Shown one piece after another: positions 23,865 through 31,193 of a DNA stretch of 40,850 nucleotides. The stretch comes from Streptomyces misionensis (lineage in GTDB: Bacteria > Actinomycetota > Actinomycetes > Streptomycetales > Streptomycetaceae): positions 23,360-64,209 of the forward strand of contig NZ_VOGW01000061.1 in assembly GCF_007896895.1 (NCBI RefSeq). Reading direction: 5' to 3'. The notes beneath the pieces were generated by a model. It had not been told where the DNA came from. It searched no databases and saw only the letters and a list, made by a program, of their open reading frames with translations. Position numbers and translations under genes: made by a program. Numbering within the stretch: position 1 is the first letter of the stretch; every line of letters starts with the position of its first letter.

Positions 23865-24689
23865 ATGAGTACGACAGGCGCGACCGCCGATCCGCTCGCG
23901 GCCCTGGGCTCGCTGCCCGGCGTGGCCGAGTCCGTGGAGTCCGTGCGCAAGGCCGTTGACCGGGTCTACGGGCACCGGATCATGCGGCGCCGCAGCAACG
24001 AGATCACCTCGGAGGCGGCCCTGCGCGCCGCCCGGGGCTCGGCGGCGCTCTCCGGTGCCGACTGGGCGCTGGAGGAGGTGCGCCGGCGCACCGACTTCGG
24101 CACCGACGACGAGGCGCGGGTCATGGGCGCGGCCCTGCGGCTGACGGCCGAGGCCGGTCAGCTGCTGTCCATCTGGCGGCAGTCGCCGCTGCGGGTGCTG
24201 GCCCGGCTGCACCTGGTCGCCGCGGCGAGCGACGACGCGCGGGTCGGCAGGCCGCGCCAGGAGGGCGAGCCGGTCGACGAGCCGCTGATCGAGCTGCCGC
24301 TGCCGGACGCCCGGGAGGTCTCCGGGCGGCTGGAGGGGCTGGCGGACCTGATCATCGCGGGCACCTCCGCCCCGGCCCTGGTGACGGCGGCCGTGGTGCA
24401 CGGCGAGCTGCTCGCGCTGCGCCCCTTCACCTCGCACAACGGGCTGGTCGCACGCGCCGCGGAGCGGATCGTGCTGATCGGCAGCGGCCTGGACCCCAAG
24501 GCGATCTGCCCGGCCGAGGTCGGCCACGCCGAACTGGGTCGCGCCGGGTACCTGGCGGCTCTGGAGGGGTATGTCTCCGGCACCCCCGAGGGCATGGCGG
24601 CCTGGATCGCGCACTGCGGGCGGGCGGTCGAGTTCGGGGTCCGGGAGTCGACGGCGGTGTGCGAGGCGCTGCAGCGCGGCGCGGCCTGA
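23865..24689 (+). CDS. Degenerate Fic-domain protein
   Basis: The 274-residue, mostly helical protein has a Fic-like core around residues 165-225. Where active Fic enzymes have HPFx[D/E]GNGRxxR, this one reads RPFTSHNGLVAR (residues 186-197). His becomes Arg, the acidic residue becomes Ser, the first Gly becomes His and the first Arg becomes Leu, while Pro, Phe, Asn, Gly and the last Arg stay. AMP transfer is therefore unlikely and a binding or regulatory role is more plausible. ATG 23865 is supported by TAGGGT seven bases upstream (leaderless spacing). It is divergent from the CooC-like ATPase. I recall relatives being listed as hypothetical or as oxidoreductase, which the sequence does not support. 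Confidence 0.72.
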   Translation: MSTTGATADPLAALGSLPGVAESVESVRKAVDRVYGHRIMRRRSNEITSEAALRAARGSAALSGADWALEEVRRRTDFGTDDEARVMGAALRLTAEAGQLLSIWRQSPLRVLARLHLVAAASDDARVGRPRQEGEPVDEPLIELPLPDAREVSGRLEGLADLIIAGTSAPALVTAAVVHGELLALRPFTSHNGLVARAAERIVLIGSGLDPKAICPAEVGHAELGRAGYLAALEGYVSGTPEGMAAWIAHCGRAVEFGVRESTAVCEALQRGAA

Positions 24690-24711
24690 GCGCGGGGCCG
24701 GACACAGGGTT

Positions 24712-24739
24712 GCGGCGGTACGAGTGCTCGTACCGCCGC
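24712..24739 (+). terminator. Hairpin terminator after the Fic-like gene
   Basis: GCGGCGGTACGAG (24712-24724) is perfectly complementary to CTCGTACCGCCGC (24727-24739), a 13-bp stem with a minimal loop, 22 bp after the stop codon at 24689. No T-run. The remaining spacer to 24980 shows no convincing gene. Confidence 0.75.
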
Positions 24740-24981
24740 TGGCATGAGCACCGGGTTACCAAGCGTCCTCGAAAACTCGCCCATCAGGCCGGGGTGCTTT
24801 GCCCGTCACCTGGTGCGGCTGGCCCGTAATCGACGGGTCGACGTCGCGTGGGTGCCCGGTGTTCGATGCGTGGTCCGTGGGCCAATTGCGCAGTGGTCGG
24901 GAATCCTCCCGGATGTCCTTGGTCTCGCGGGCCTCTGTTTTCTTTGTACCGCGCCCCGGAAGCGAGCGGAACCCCTGCCCC

Positions 24982-25014
24982 CGTTTCTCTTCGCTCCGGG
25001 CGCGAAAAGAGACG
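24982..25014 (-). terminator. Hairpin terminator after the HAD phosphatase gene
   Basis: CGTTTCTCTTCGC (24982-24994) pairs with GCGAAAAGAGACG (25002-25014) with one G-T pair and one mismatch, loop of seven bases. It starts 13 bases past the stop of the minus-strand HAD gene (25027). The AT content of the stem is high for this genome. Confidence 0.65.
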
Positions 25015-25026
25015 AAGCGGGCGCGG

Positions 25027-25857
25027 TCAGGCGGTGCCGCGGCGCCGGCTGGCGTACCAGACGAGCCCGGCGGTCGCGGCCGCCGCTCCCACGGCCGCCG
25101 CCGCGACCAGGGCCGGGCGCGGCGGTACGGAGAGGGTGGGCAGCCGCTTCTTGAGCGGGACGGGCCGGCGGAACTCCAGCACCGGCCAGCCCCGCGCGAC
25201 CGCCTCGCGGCGCAGCGCGCGGTCCGGGTTGACGGCGTGCGGGTGACCGACCGCCTGGAGCATCGGCAGATCGGTGGCCGAGTCGCTGTAGGCGTGGCAG
25301 CGGTCGAGGTCGTAGCCCTCGGTGGCGGCCAGTTCGCGGATCGCCTCCGCCTTGGTCGGACCGTAGGCGTAGTACTCCACCTCGCCGGTGAAGCAGCCGT
25401 CCTCGCCGACGACCATGCGGGTGGCCACCACCCGGTCCGCGCCCAGGAGTTCCCCGACCGGCTCGACCACCTCGGCGCCCGAGGTGGACACGATCACCAC
25501 GTCCCTGCCGGCCGTGTGGTGCTCCTCGATGAGCGAGGCGGCCTCGTCGTAGATGATCGGGTCGATCAGGTCGTGCAGGGTCTCGGCGACGATCTCCCGC
25601 ACCTGCTGGACGTTCCAGCCCCGCACCATGTCCGACAGATAGGCGCGCATGCGTTCCATCTGGTCGTGGTCCAGACCGCCGACCAGGAACACGAACTGCG
25701 CATAGGCGGTGCGCAACGCGACCCTGCGGTTGATCAGGCCGCCTTGGTAGAAGGACTTGCTGAAGGTGAGTGTGCTGGACTTCGCAATGACCGTCTTGTC
25801 CAGGTCGAAGAAGGCCGCGGCGCGGGGCAAGGAGTGGTTTTCCACGTCCCCGAGCAT
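25027..25857 (-). CDS. HAD-superfamily IB phosphatase (SerB-like) with C-terminal membrane anchor
   Basis: The 276-residue protein has the HAD motifs in order: FFDLDKTV with Asp18 (nucleophile) and Asp20, IVSTSG (motif II), PTKAEAI (motif III Lys) and YSDSATDLPML (motif IV). The helical cap fits subfamily IB, which includes phosphoserine phosphatase. A hydrophobic Ala-rich segment near residues 245-268 followed by Arg residues looks like a tail anchor, so the catalytic domain probably faces the cytoplasm at the membrane. Relatives next to ssd have been called morphological differentiation-associated proteins in Streptomyces. It matches Rv3661. The start could also be GTG 25845, since TATGCT ends seven bases before it (leaderless spacing). 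Confidence 0.88.
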   Translation of the reverse strand: MLGDVENHSLPRAAAFFDLDKTVIAKSSTLTFSKSFYQGGLINRRVALRTAYAQFVFLVGGLDHDQMERMRAYLSDMVRGWNVQQVREIVAETLHDLIDPIIYDEAASLIEEHHTAGRDVVIVSTSGAEVVEPVGELLGADRVVATRMVVGEDGCFTGEVEYYAYGPTKAEAIRELAATEGYDLDRCHAYSDSATDLPMLQAVGHPHAVNPDRALRREAVARGWPVLEFRRPVPLKKRLPTLSVPPRPALVAAAAVGAAAATAGLVWYASRRRGTA

Positions 25858-25894
25858 AGGCGCCCACCATTCGGCGTAAGGTGGGGCGCGTGGG

Positions 25895-25924
25895 TTTGCC
25901 TGAGAAGGCTCTCGGGTACACCAT
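25895..25924 (+). promoter_or_regulatory. Probable promoter of the 6C RNA
   Basis: TTGCCT (25896-25901) and CACCAT (25919-25924) are separated by 17 bp and could be the -35 and -10 boxes, placing the RNA start near 25930. TACACC at 25917-25922 is an alternative -10. It faces away from the HAD gene promoter. Confidence 0.45.
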
Positions 25925-25929
25925 GGAAG

Positions 25930-26030
25930 TCACGGATCGTTCGCGACCGTGCTAACCCGGTCCGGCTCCTCCCCCCCCGAGTCGGCCGTGGGGACGACCC
26001 CCGCTCTCCCCCCCGGCGGGGGTCGTCGCA
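25930..26030 (+). ncRNA. 6C small RNA
   Basis: Two adjacent hairpins with C-rich loops define the 6C family of Actinobacteria. Hairpin 1 pairs CCGGCTC (25962-25968) with GAGTCGG (25979-25985) around a loop with eight consecutive C. Hairpin 2 pairs GACGACCCCCGC (25993-26004) with GCGGGGGTCGTC (26016-26027) around a loop with seven C, and doubles as the terminator. The position between the HAD gene and ssd, on the ssd strand, is the same as for the M. tuberculosis 6C/B11 RNA and the S. coelicolor 6C RNA as I recall them. C-rich loops are thought to pair with G-rich ribosome-binding regions of target mRNAs. Ends are approximate. Confidence 0.92.
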
Positions 26031-26154
26031 TGTCCGGACGGGTTTTTCCGCCCCTTTCCCTCCCTCGCACGGCCCAGCGGCCGACGCCTGCGCGTCGAGA
26101 CCGCCGCTTTCACGTGCCCATGATCCGTTACTGCGGGTAATCGTAAGGCTGCGC

Positions 26155-26253
26155 TGTGGATGGCGTACACGGATCAGTACGGCGGTCACCGGTTTGGGTG
26201 AGCGAGTTATTCACAGGGCCTGAGTTGTCCACGGTTTTCCACCAAGATCCACA
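26155..26253. promoter_or_regulatory. Cluster of DnaA-box-like sites upstream of ssd
   Basis: Five 9-mers resembling the DnaA box (TTGTCCACA or TTATCCACA) fall within 99 bp: TGTGGATGG at 26155 (minus orientation, 7/9), TTATTCACA at 26207 (8/9), TTGTCCACG at 26225 (8/9), TTTTCCACC at 26235 (7/9) and AGATCCACA at 26245 (7/9). Four of the five are on the plus strand and closely spaced. The local sequence is AT-richer than average. dnaA and dnaN are not in the window, so this is not the classical origin. It could be a DnaA-controlled promoter or a DnaA-titrating site. Confidence 0.55.
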
Positions 26254-26399
26254 CGATTTCCCGGACCGCCGCATCGTGTTTCCCACGCGCTGCGCACGGC
26301 GAGTTCACGGCCGGTTCCGTTTGTGGCGGGCGCGTATGGCCGATTCCTGTCGGCCGTTCACGGGGAAGCAGCTCACCGCTTCTCCGCAAGCCGGGAAAT

Positions 26400-26430
26400 C
26401 GCGTGGTCGCGCCCGTAAGCGGACCACGCG
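26400..26430 (+). promoter_or_regulatory. RNA hairpin immediately before the ssd ribosome-binding site
   Basis: CGCGTGGTC (26400-26408) pairs perfectly with GACCACGCG (26422-26430), leaving a 13-base loop. The G-rich Shine-Dalgarno GAAGGGGG begins two bases later. The fold may keep the ribosome site exposed or act as a protein or RNA target. Confidence 0.45.
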
Positions 26431-26447
26431 GCGAAGGGGGAACTCCC

Positions 26448-27545
26448 ATGTCCGTGACCATCACCCACGACCCGCGGTCCGCCGCCGGGGGCAGTCCGCT
26501 CATCGTCACCGAGGACGCCGCGCTGCTGGACGATCTACTGCGCCTGTGCGCGGCCGCCGGCGCCACACCCGAGGTGCACCACGGCCCGCCGGACCAGGGC
26601 GGCGACTGGGACGCGGCCCCGCTCGTCCTGGTCGGGGACGACGCCGCCCACCGGCTGCGTGGATCGGCGCGCCGGCGCCAGGTGGTACTGGTCGGCCGGG
26701 ACCAGGACGACCCCGGGGTGTGGAGACGCGCCGTGGAGATCGGCGCCGACCACGTCCTGATCCTCCCCGACGGCGAGCAGTGGCTGGTCGACCGGATCGC
26801 CGACGTCGCCGAGGGCGTCGGCCGCCCGGCCCTCACCGTCGGCGTGATCGGCGGCCGGGGCGGGGCCGGGGCGTCCACCCTCTCCTGCGCGCTCGCCGTC
26901 ACCTCCGCCCGGGAGGGGCTGCGCACGCTGCTGGTGGACGCCGATCCGCTCGGCGGCGGACTCGACGTGCTGCTCGGCGGCGAGGGCGCCGAGGGCCTGC
27001 GCTGGCCCGCCTTCGCCGCCTCCCGCGGCCGGGTCGGCGGCGGTGCTCTGGAGGAGTCGCTGCCCGCGCTGCACTCCCTCAGGGTGCTCAGCTGGGACCG
27101 CGGCGACTGTGTCGCCGTGCCGCCCCAGGCCGTGCGCGCGGTGCTGGCCGCCGCCCGGCGCCGCGGCGGCACCGTCGTGGTCGACCTGCCCCGCCGCCTG
27201 GACGACGGGGTCGGCGAGGTCCTCGCCCAGCTCGACCTGGCCCTGCTCGTCGTCCCCGCCGAACTGCGGGCGGTCGCGGCGGCCGGCCGGGTCGCCTCCG
27301 TCGTCGGCATGGTCGTCCGCGATCTGCGGGTCGCGGTCCGCGGTCCCTACGCCCCCGGCCTGGACGACCACGAGGTGGCCCGTCTGCTCGGGCTGCCGCT
27401 GGCCGGTGAGGTGCCGGTCGAGCCCGCCCTGCTGCGCCCGCGCGGCGCCGGGAAGCCGCCCGGCGCGAGCGCCCGCGGCCCGCTGGCCCGCTTCTGCACG
27501 GAGTTCTGGGAGCGGGCGCTGACCGAGGCGGGAGGGGCGCGATGA
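26448..27545 (+). CDS. ssd: Septum-site-determining protein Ssd, CpaE/TadZ-like
   Basis: The 365-residue protein has an N-terminal receiver-like domain (about residues 1-115) lacking a clear phospho-acceptor, followed by a MinD-family ATPase domain. The Walker A reads GGRGGAGASTLS (about residues 133-144): the lysines of canonical KGGxGKT are replaced, as in CpaE/TadZ proteins, so ATP hydrolysis may be weak or lost. LLVDADPLGGGLDVLLGG follows as the switch region. TadZ proteins place Tad pilus machines at the pole; the M. tuberculosis homologue (Rv3660c) inhibits septation when overproduced. The ATG has GAAGGGGG upstream. It heads the tad operon, with the 6C RNA and a DnaA-box cluster just before it. 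Confidence 0.9.
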   Translation: MSVTITHDPRSAAGGSPLIVTEDAALLDDLLRLCAAAGATPEVHHGPPDQGGDWDAAPLVLVGDDAAHRLRGSARRRQVVLVGRDQDDPGVWRRAVEIGADHVLILPDGEQWLVDRIADVAEGVGRPALTVGVIGGRGGAGASTLSCALAVTSAREGLRTLLVDADPLGGGLDVLLGGEGAEGLRWPAFAASRGRVGGGALEESLPALHSLRVLSWDRGDCVAVPPQAVRAVLAAARRRGGTVVVDLPRRLDDGVGEVLAQLDLALLVVPAELRAVAAAGRVASVVGMVVRDLRVAVRGPYAPGLDDHEVARLLGLPLAGEVPVEPALLRPRGAGKPPGASARGPLARFCTEFWERALTEAGGAR

Positions 27546-27652
27546 CTTTCCGTGGGCTTGGACGAGTGGCTACGGCTCGGCCCGGCGGCCGGGGCGGCTG
27601 CCGAGCGGGGTTGCGGCCATCCGGGCCGGCCTGGGCGGGAGGCTCCCGATGA
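27542..27652 (+). CDS. Possible 36-codon coupling ORF between ssd and tadA
   Basis: An ATG at 27542 overlaps the ssd stop by four bases (ATGA), stays open for 36 codons, and its TGA overlaps the tadA ATG at 27649 in the same way. The peptide (MTFRGLGRVATARPGGRGGC...) is Gly/Arg-rich and unlike any domain I know. Third-position G/C is only about 69%, low for Streptomyces, so the peptide itself may be unimportant. It could serve to carry ribosomes from ssd to tadA. Confidence 0.3.
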   Translation: MTFRGLGRVATARPGGRGGCRAGLRPSGPAWAGGSR

Positions 27653-28842
27653 ACCTTCCCGGACTCGGCCCGGCCGACGGCGCCGCCCTGCTCGACGGGG
27701 TCCGGCGGCGGCTCGCCGAGAGCGGCGCGGAGCCCACGCCCGCGCGGGTCGCCCAGGCGCTGCGGGAGCAGGGCCGGGTGCTCGGTGACGCCGAGATCCT
27801 CGGCGCGGCCGAGCGACTGAGGTCCGAACTCGTCGGCACCGGCCCGCTGGAGCCGCTGCTCGCGGACCCCGACGTCACCGATGTGCTGGTCTCCGCCCCG
27901 GACCGGGTGTGGGTGGACCGCGGCGGGGGCCTGGAGCTGACGCGGGTGGCCTTCCCCGACGCGGCGGCGGTACGACGCCTCGCGCAGCGACTGGCCGCGG
28001 TGGCCGGACGCCGGCTGGACGACGCCCGGCCGTGGGTGGACGCCCGGCTGCCCGACGGCACCCGGCTGCACGCCGTGCTGCCCCCGGTCGCCGTCGGCTG
28101 CACCTGCCTGGCCCTGCGTGTGGCGCGGCCCCGCGCCTTCACCCTCGCGGAACTCGTCGCGGCGGGCACCGTGCCGCCCGGGGGCGACCGGATTCTGCGG
28201 GCCCTGCTGGCAGCCCGACTGTCCTTCCTGGTCAGCGGCGGCACCGGCAGCGGCAAGACGACGCTGCTCAGCGCCCTCCTGGGCCTGGTCGGGCCCGATG
28301 AGCGGATCGTGCTCGCCGAGGACTCCGCCGAGCTGAGGCCCGATCACCCGCATGTGGTCCGGCTGGAGACCCGGCCCGCCAACCAGGAGGGCGCCGGGCT
28401 GGTCACCCTGGAGGACCTGGTGCGCCAGGCCCTGCGGATGCGGCCGGACCGGCTGGTGGTCGGAGAGGTGCGCGGACCCGAGGTCGTGCATCTGCTCGCC
28501 GCGCTCAACACGGGCCATGAAGGCGGTAGTTGCACGATCCACGCCAACACCGCGGGCGATGTGCCGGCCCGCCTGGAGGCGCTGGCCACGGCCGCCGGAC
28601 TCGACCGGGCCGCCCTGCACAGCCAGCTGTCGGCCGCCCTCTCCGTGGTGCTCCACCTGGTGCGGGACCGTTCCGGGCGGCGCCGGATCGCGGAGGTGCA
28701 CGTGCTGGAGCGGGACGCCACGGGACTGGTGCGGACGGTGCCCGCGCTGCGGTGGGGAGAGCGGGCCTTCGCGCGGGAGCGGGGATGGGGGCGGCTGGCG
28801 CTCCTGCTGGGCGAGGACGGAGGTGACGGGCGTGAGCGCTGA
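27649..28842 (+). CDS. tadA: TadA/CpaF-type secretion ATPase
   Basis: The 397-residue cytoplasmic hexameric ATPase powers assembly of the Tad pilus or pseudopilus. The N-terminal part ([20 protein letters not shown], about residues 62-81) is the family's typical entry. Walker A is [17 protein letters not shown] (about 196-212); the Asp box is [11 protein letters not shown]; Walker B lies in [16 protein letters not shown]; the His box is [13 protein letters not shown]. All key residues are intact. It corresponds to Rv3659c. The ATG overlaps a tiny upstream frame, with GGGCGGGAGG as the ribosome site. It overlaps the tadB start by 11 bp, so the operon is tightly coupled. Confidence 0.94.
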   Translation: MNLPGLGPADGAALLDGVRRRLAESGAEPTPARVAQALREQGRVLGDAEILGAAERLRSELVGTGPLEPLLADPDVTDVLVSAPDRVWVDRGGGLELTRVAFPDAAAVRRLAQRLAAVAGRRLDDARPWVDARLPDGTRLHAVLPPVAVGCTCLALRVARPRAFTLAELVAAGTVPPGGDRILRALLAARLSFLVSGGTGSGKTTLLSALLGLVGPDERIVLAEDSAELRPDHPHVVRLETRPANQEGAGLVTLEDLVRQALRMRPDRLVVGEVRGPEVVHLLAALNTGHEGGSCTIHANTAGDVPARLEALATAAGLDRAALHSQLSAALSVVLHLVRDRSGRRRIAEVHVLERDATGLVRTVPALRWGERAFARERGWGRLALLLGEDGGDGRER

Positions 28843-29695
28843 ACTGCCGACGGGGGCCGCGCTGATCTGTCTCGGGGCGCTGGCCTGGCTGCTGGCCGAG
28901 CGGCACCACGGGATGCGGCGGGCCAGGCTGCTGCTGGCCGGTGGCGGCGGGACGGCGACCGGGCCACCGGCCGGAGACCGACTCGCGGCGTCGTTAAGGC
29001 GGTTGCACGACCGCTGGGGAGCCGAGTGGTGGGCCCTTGCCGCCGGGCTGCTGCTCGCGGTGCTGGGCACCTCGGTGATTCCGGCCGTCGCGGGGGCGGC
29101 CGGGGTGCCGGTGCTGCGCCGGGTGCGGCTGGCCCGACGGGCGAGAGGTGCCTGGGAGAGGAGGGCGGACCGGGTGATCGCCCTGTGCGGGGCGCTCGCC
29201 GGTGAGGTGCGCGCCGGGCGGCAGCCCGGGGAGGCGCTGCTGCGGGCGGCGCGGGACTCGGGCGGGCTCGGCGGGGCAGAGGCGGCCGTGGTGGCGGCGG
29301 CCCGCTTCGGCGGGGACGTGCCCGGTGCCCTCGCGGTGGCGGCCCGCCGGCCGGGCGCCGAGGGGCTGCTCGGGCTGGCCGCGTGCTGGCGGGTGGCCGT
29401 CGACCAGGGCGCCGGACTCGCGGCCGGCCTGGACCGGCTGGACGCCGCGCTGCGCGCGGAACGGGACCAACGAGCCGATCTGCGCGCTCAATTGGCGGGC
29501 GCCAGAGCCACCGCGGTACTGCTGGCGGCCCTGCCCGCCCTCGGTCTCCTGCTCGGTGCCGCCCTGGGCGCCGCCCCGCTGCGGGTCCTCCTGCACACCG
29601 GTCCGGGCCTCGGCTGCCTGGTGATCGGCGCGGCCTTCGAAGCGGCAGGGCTGTGGTGGGCGGCACGGATCGTGCGGGGAGCGGGGGCGGCGTGA
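28832..29695 (+). CDS. tadB: TadB-like inner-membrane platform protein
   Basis: The 287-residue protein has N-terminal membrane helices (about residues 8-20 and 62-90), a cytoplasmic helical T2SSF domain containing [20 protein letters not shown] (about 113-132) and [20 protein letters not shown], and two C-terminal membrane helices. GspF/TadB proteins form the platform on which the ATPase turns. It starts at GTG 28832 behind GGAGGTG; GTG 28823 is in frame as an alternative. It corresponds to Rv3658c. Its end is followed at 29692 by an overlapping GTG in the frame of the next gene. Confidence 0.88.
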   Translation: MSAELPTGAALICLGALAWLLAERHHGMRRARLLLAGGGGTATGPPAGDRLAASLRRLHDRWGAEWWALAAGLLLAVLGTSVIPAVAGAAGVPVLRRVRLARRARGAWERRADRVIALCGALAGEVRAGRQPGEALLRAARDSGGLGGAEAAVVAAARFGGDVPGALAVAARRPGAEGLLGLAACWRVAVDQGAGLAAGLDRLDAALRAERDQRADLRAQLAGARATAVLLAALPALGLLLGAALGAAPLRVLLHTGPGLGCLVIGAAFEAAGLWWAARIVRGAGAA

Positions 29696-29751
29696 GGGAG
29701 CGGCTGTCCGCCCGATCCGGGTGGTCGGGGACGCGAGGAAGGAGTGAGGGC

Positions 29752-30531
29752 GTGAACGGGGACGTTGTGCACAGGCTGGGGACGGCCGTGGCCGTGGCGG
29801 TGGCGCTCGGCTGGGGCGTGCGACTGGTGCTGTCGGCCCGCGGGGCGCGCCGGGCGCGGCACCGGGCGGCGGAGCTGCTGGCGCCCGAACCGGCGTCGCC
29901 CGGACGGCGGTTGCCGGTCGTGGACACGGCGCGGCGCTGGCTGCCGCCGGTGGGCGCGGCGGGCGGGGTGTGGGTGCTGGTCGGCGGGATCACCGGGGCC
30001 CTGCTCGGGCTGGGTGCCGGTGTCGTGCTCTGGCGGTGGTGGTGGCGTGCGACGGCGGCGGCCGGACCGGAGGCCGTGGACACCGCCGGGGCGGTGCGCC
30101 AATTGCCGCTCGCCGCGGATCTGCTGGCGGCGTGCATCGCGGCCGGCGCCGGGCCGGTGGTCGCCGCGCAGGCGGTGGGGGAGGCCCTGGGCGGCCCCGT
30201 CGGACAGGCGCTGGCACGGGGCGCGGCGGAGACACGGCTCGGCGGCGCACCGGCGGACGCCTGGCGGTGGCTGGCCGCGCTGCCCGGCGCCGGACCCCTG
30301 GCCCGGCTGCTGGAGCGGGCCGACGAGTCGGGTCTGCCCGCGGCCGGTCCGGTGGCCCGCATCGCCTCGGACACCCGCGCGCAGTGGGGGCGGACCGCGA
30401 CGGCCCGGGCCCGCCGGGCGGCCGTGCTGATCTCCGCCCCGGTGGGCCTGTGCTTTCTGCCCGCCTTCATCGCCATCGGGGTGCTGCCCGTGGTGATCGG
30501 GCTCGCGGGCGGGGCGATGGCAGGGAGGTGA
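29752..30531 (+). CDS. tadC: TadC-like inner-membrane platform protein
   Basis: The 259-residue membrane protein has helices near residues 8-22, 65-90 and 225-250 and a central T2SSF-like region ([40 protein letters not shown]). It pairs with TadB as the second platform subunit and corresponds to Rv3657c. GGAAGGAG precedes GTG 29752. An in-frame GTG at 29692, overlapping the tadB stop, would add 20 residues of low-quality sequence. A 91-bp gap without a gene follows before the pilin-like gene. Confidence 0.86.
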   Translation: MNGDVVHRLGTAVAVAVALGWGVRLVLSARGARRARHRAAELLAPEPASPGRRLPVVDTARRWLPPVGAAGGVWVLVGGITGALLGLGAGVVLWRWWWRATAAAGPEAVDTAGAVRQLPLAADLLAACIAAGAGPVVAAQAVGEALGGPVGQALARGAAETRLGGAPADAWRWLAALPGAGPLARLLERADESGLPAAGPVARIASDTRAQWGRTATARARRAAVLISAPVGLCFLPAFIAIGVLPVVIGLAGGAMAGR

Positions 30532-30622
30532 GACCCACGAGAGAGGCGCAGGACGCCGAGACGGCCGAGCACGACCACTGACCAGGAACACGAGAACAGA
30601 CCGAGACCTCACGGGGGTTGAA

Positions 30623-30832
30623 ATGAACAGGAAGATCAGGAAAACGGTGGCCAGGCTGGCCCGGCTGCGGCGGTGGTGCCGCGGGGACGCCGGAATGGTG
30701 ACCTCCGAATACGCGATGGGCATCATCGCGGCCGTCGGATTCGCCGTGCTGCTCTACGAGGTCGTCACCAGCGGCCAGGTCCGCGCGGAGCTCCAGTCCA
30801 TCGTGAAGAAGGCCCTCAGTGCGCGGATGTGA
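30623..30832 (+). CDS. DUF4244 Flp-pilin-like small protein
   Basis: The 69-residue protein has a basic N-terminus (MNRKIRKTVARLARLRRWCR), then GDAGMVTSEYAMGIIAAVGF: a Gly/Met junction followed by Thr-Ser-Glu-Tyr and a hydrophobic helix. The Glu five residues after the junction resembles the Glu5 of class IVb prepilins such as Flp, so this is probably the pilin or pseudopilin cut by a Tad peptidase. The length and helix fit DUF4244 (Rv3656c). CACGGGGG gives the ribosome site. No prepilin peptidase is present in the window. The TadE-like gene starts inside its 3' end. Confidence 0.87.
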   Translation: MNRKIRKTVARLARLRRWCRGDAGMVTSEYAMGIIAAVGFAVLLYEVVTSGQVRAELQSIVKKALSARM

Positions 30833-31193
30833 ACGGGGGACGGACCGCGGGTTCGTGACCGTGGAGGCGGCCGTGGTGCTCTGCGTGCTGGTGGCGTTCA
30901 CGATGGCACTGGTCTGGGGGCTGCTCGCGGTGGCCGCACAGATCCGGTGCGTGGACGCGGCCCGCGCGGGCGCCCGGTCCGCCGCCCGCCAGGACCCGCC
31001 CGGCGCGGTGCTGTCGGTGACCCGGGCAGCGGCGCCGCGCGGGGCGCGGGTGACGGTGGGGCGCGAGGGCGATCAGGTCCGGGTGACGGTGGTGGCCCGG
31101 CCGCCGGTGCTCAGCGGGCTGCCGTTCGAACTCCGCGAGGACGCCGTCGCGCTGGCGGAGGAGACGGTCGGGGCGACGGGGGCGGGGCCATGA
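30819..31193 (+). CDS. TadE-like pseudopilin
   Basis: The 124-residue protein begins from GTG 30819, 14 bp inside the DUF4244 gene, with AAGG eight bases upstream. DRGFVTVEAAVVLCVLVAFT (about residues 10-29) is the TadE pattern: Gly-Phe-Val-Thr-Val-Glu followed by a long membrane helix. Then QIRCVDAARAGARSAARQDP and a small beta-rich exterior domain. TadE/F proteins are minor pseudopilins needed for Tad pilus assembly. It corresponds to Rv3655c. The stop overlaps the next ATG by four bases. Confidence 0.87.
   Translation: MRGCERGTDRGFVTVEAAVVLCVLVAFTMALVWGLLAVAAQIRCVDAARAGARSAARQDPPGAVLSVTRAAAPRGARVTVGREGDQVRVTVVARPPVLSGLPFELREDAVALAEETVGATGAGP

Noticed and set aside
25923..25955. 10-codon ORF (ATG to TAA) upstream of the C-rich hairpins, possible leader peptide
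   Set aside because: It falls in the 5' part of the 6C RNA, has no ribosome site, and the 6C identification explains the region.
26155..26253. Replication origin
   Set aside because: DnaA-box-like sites cluster here, but dnaA, dnaN and the many more boxes of a Streptomyces oriC are absent; treated as a regulatory or titration candidate.
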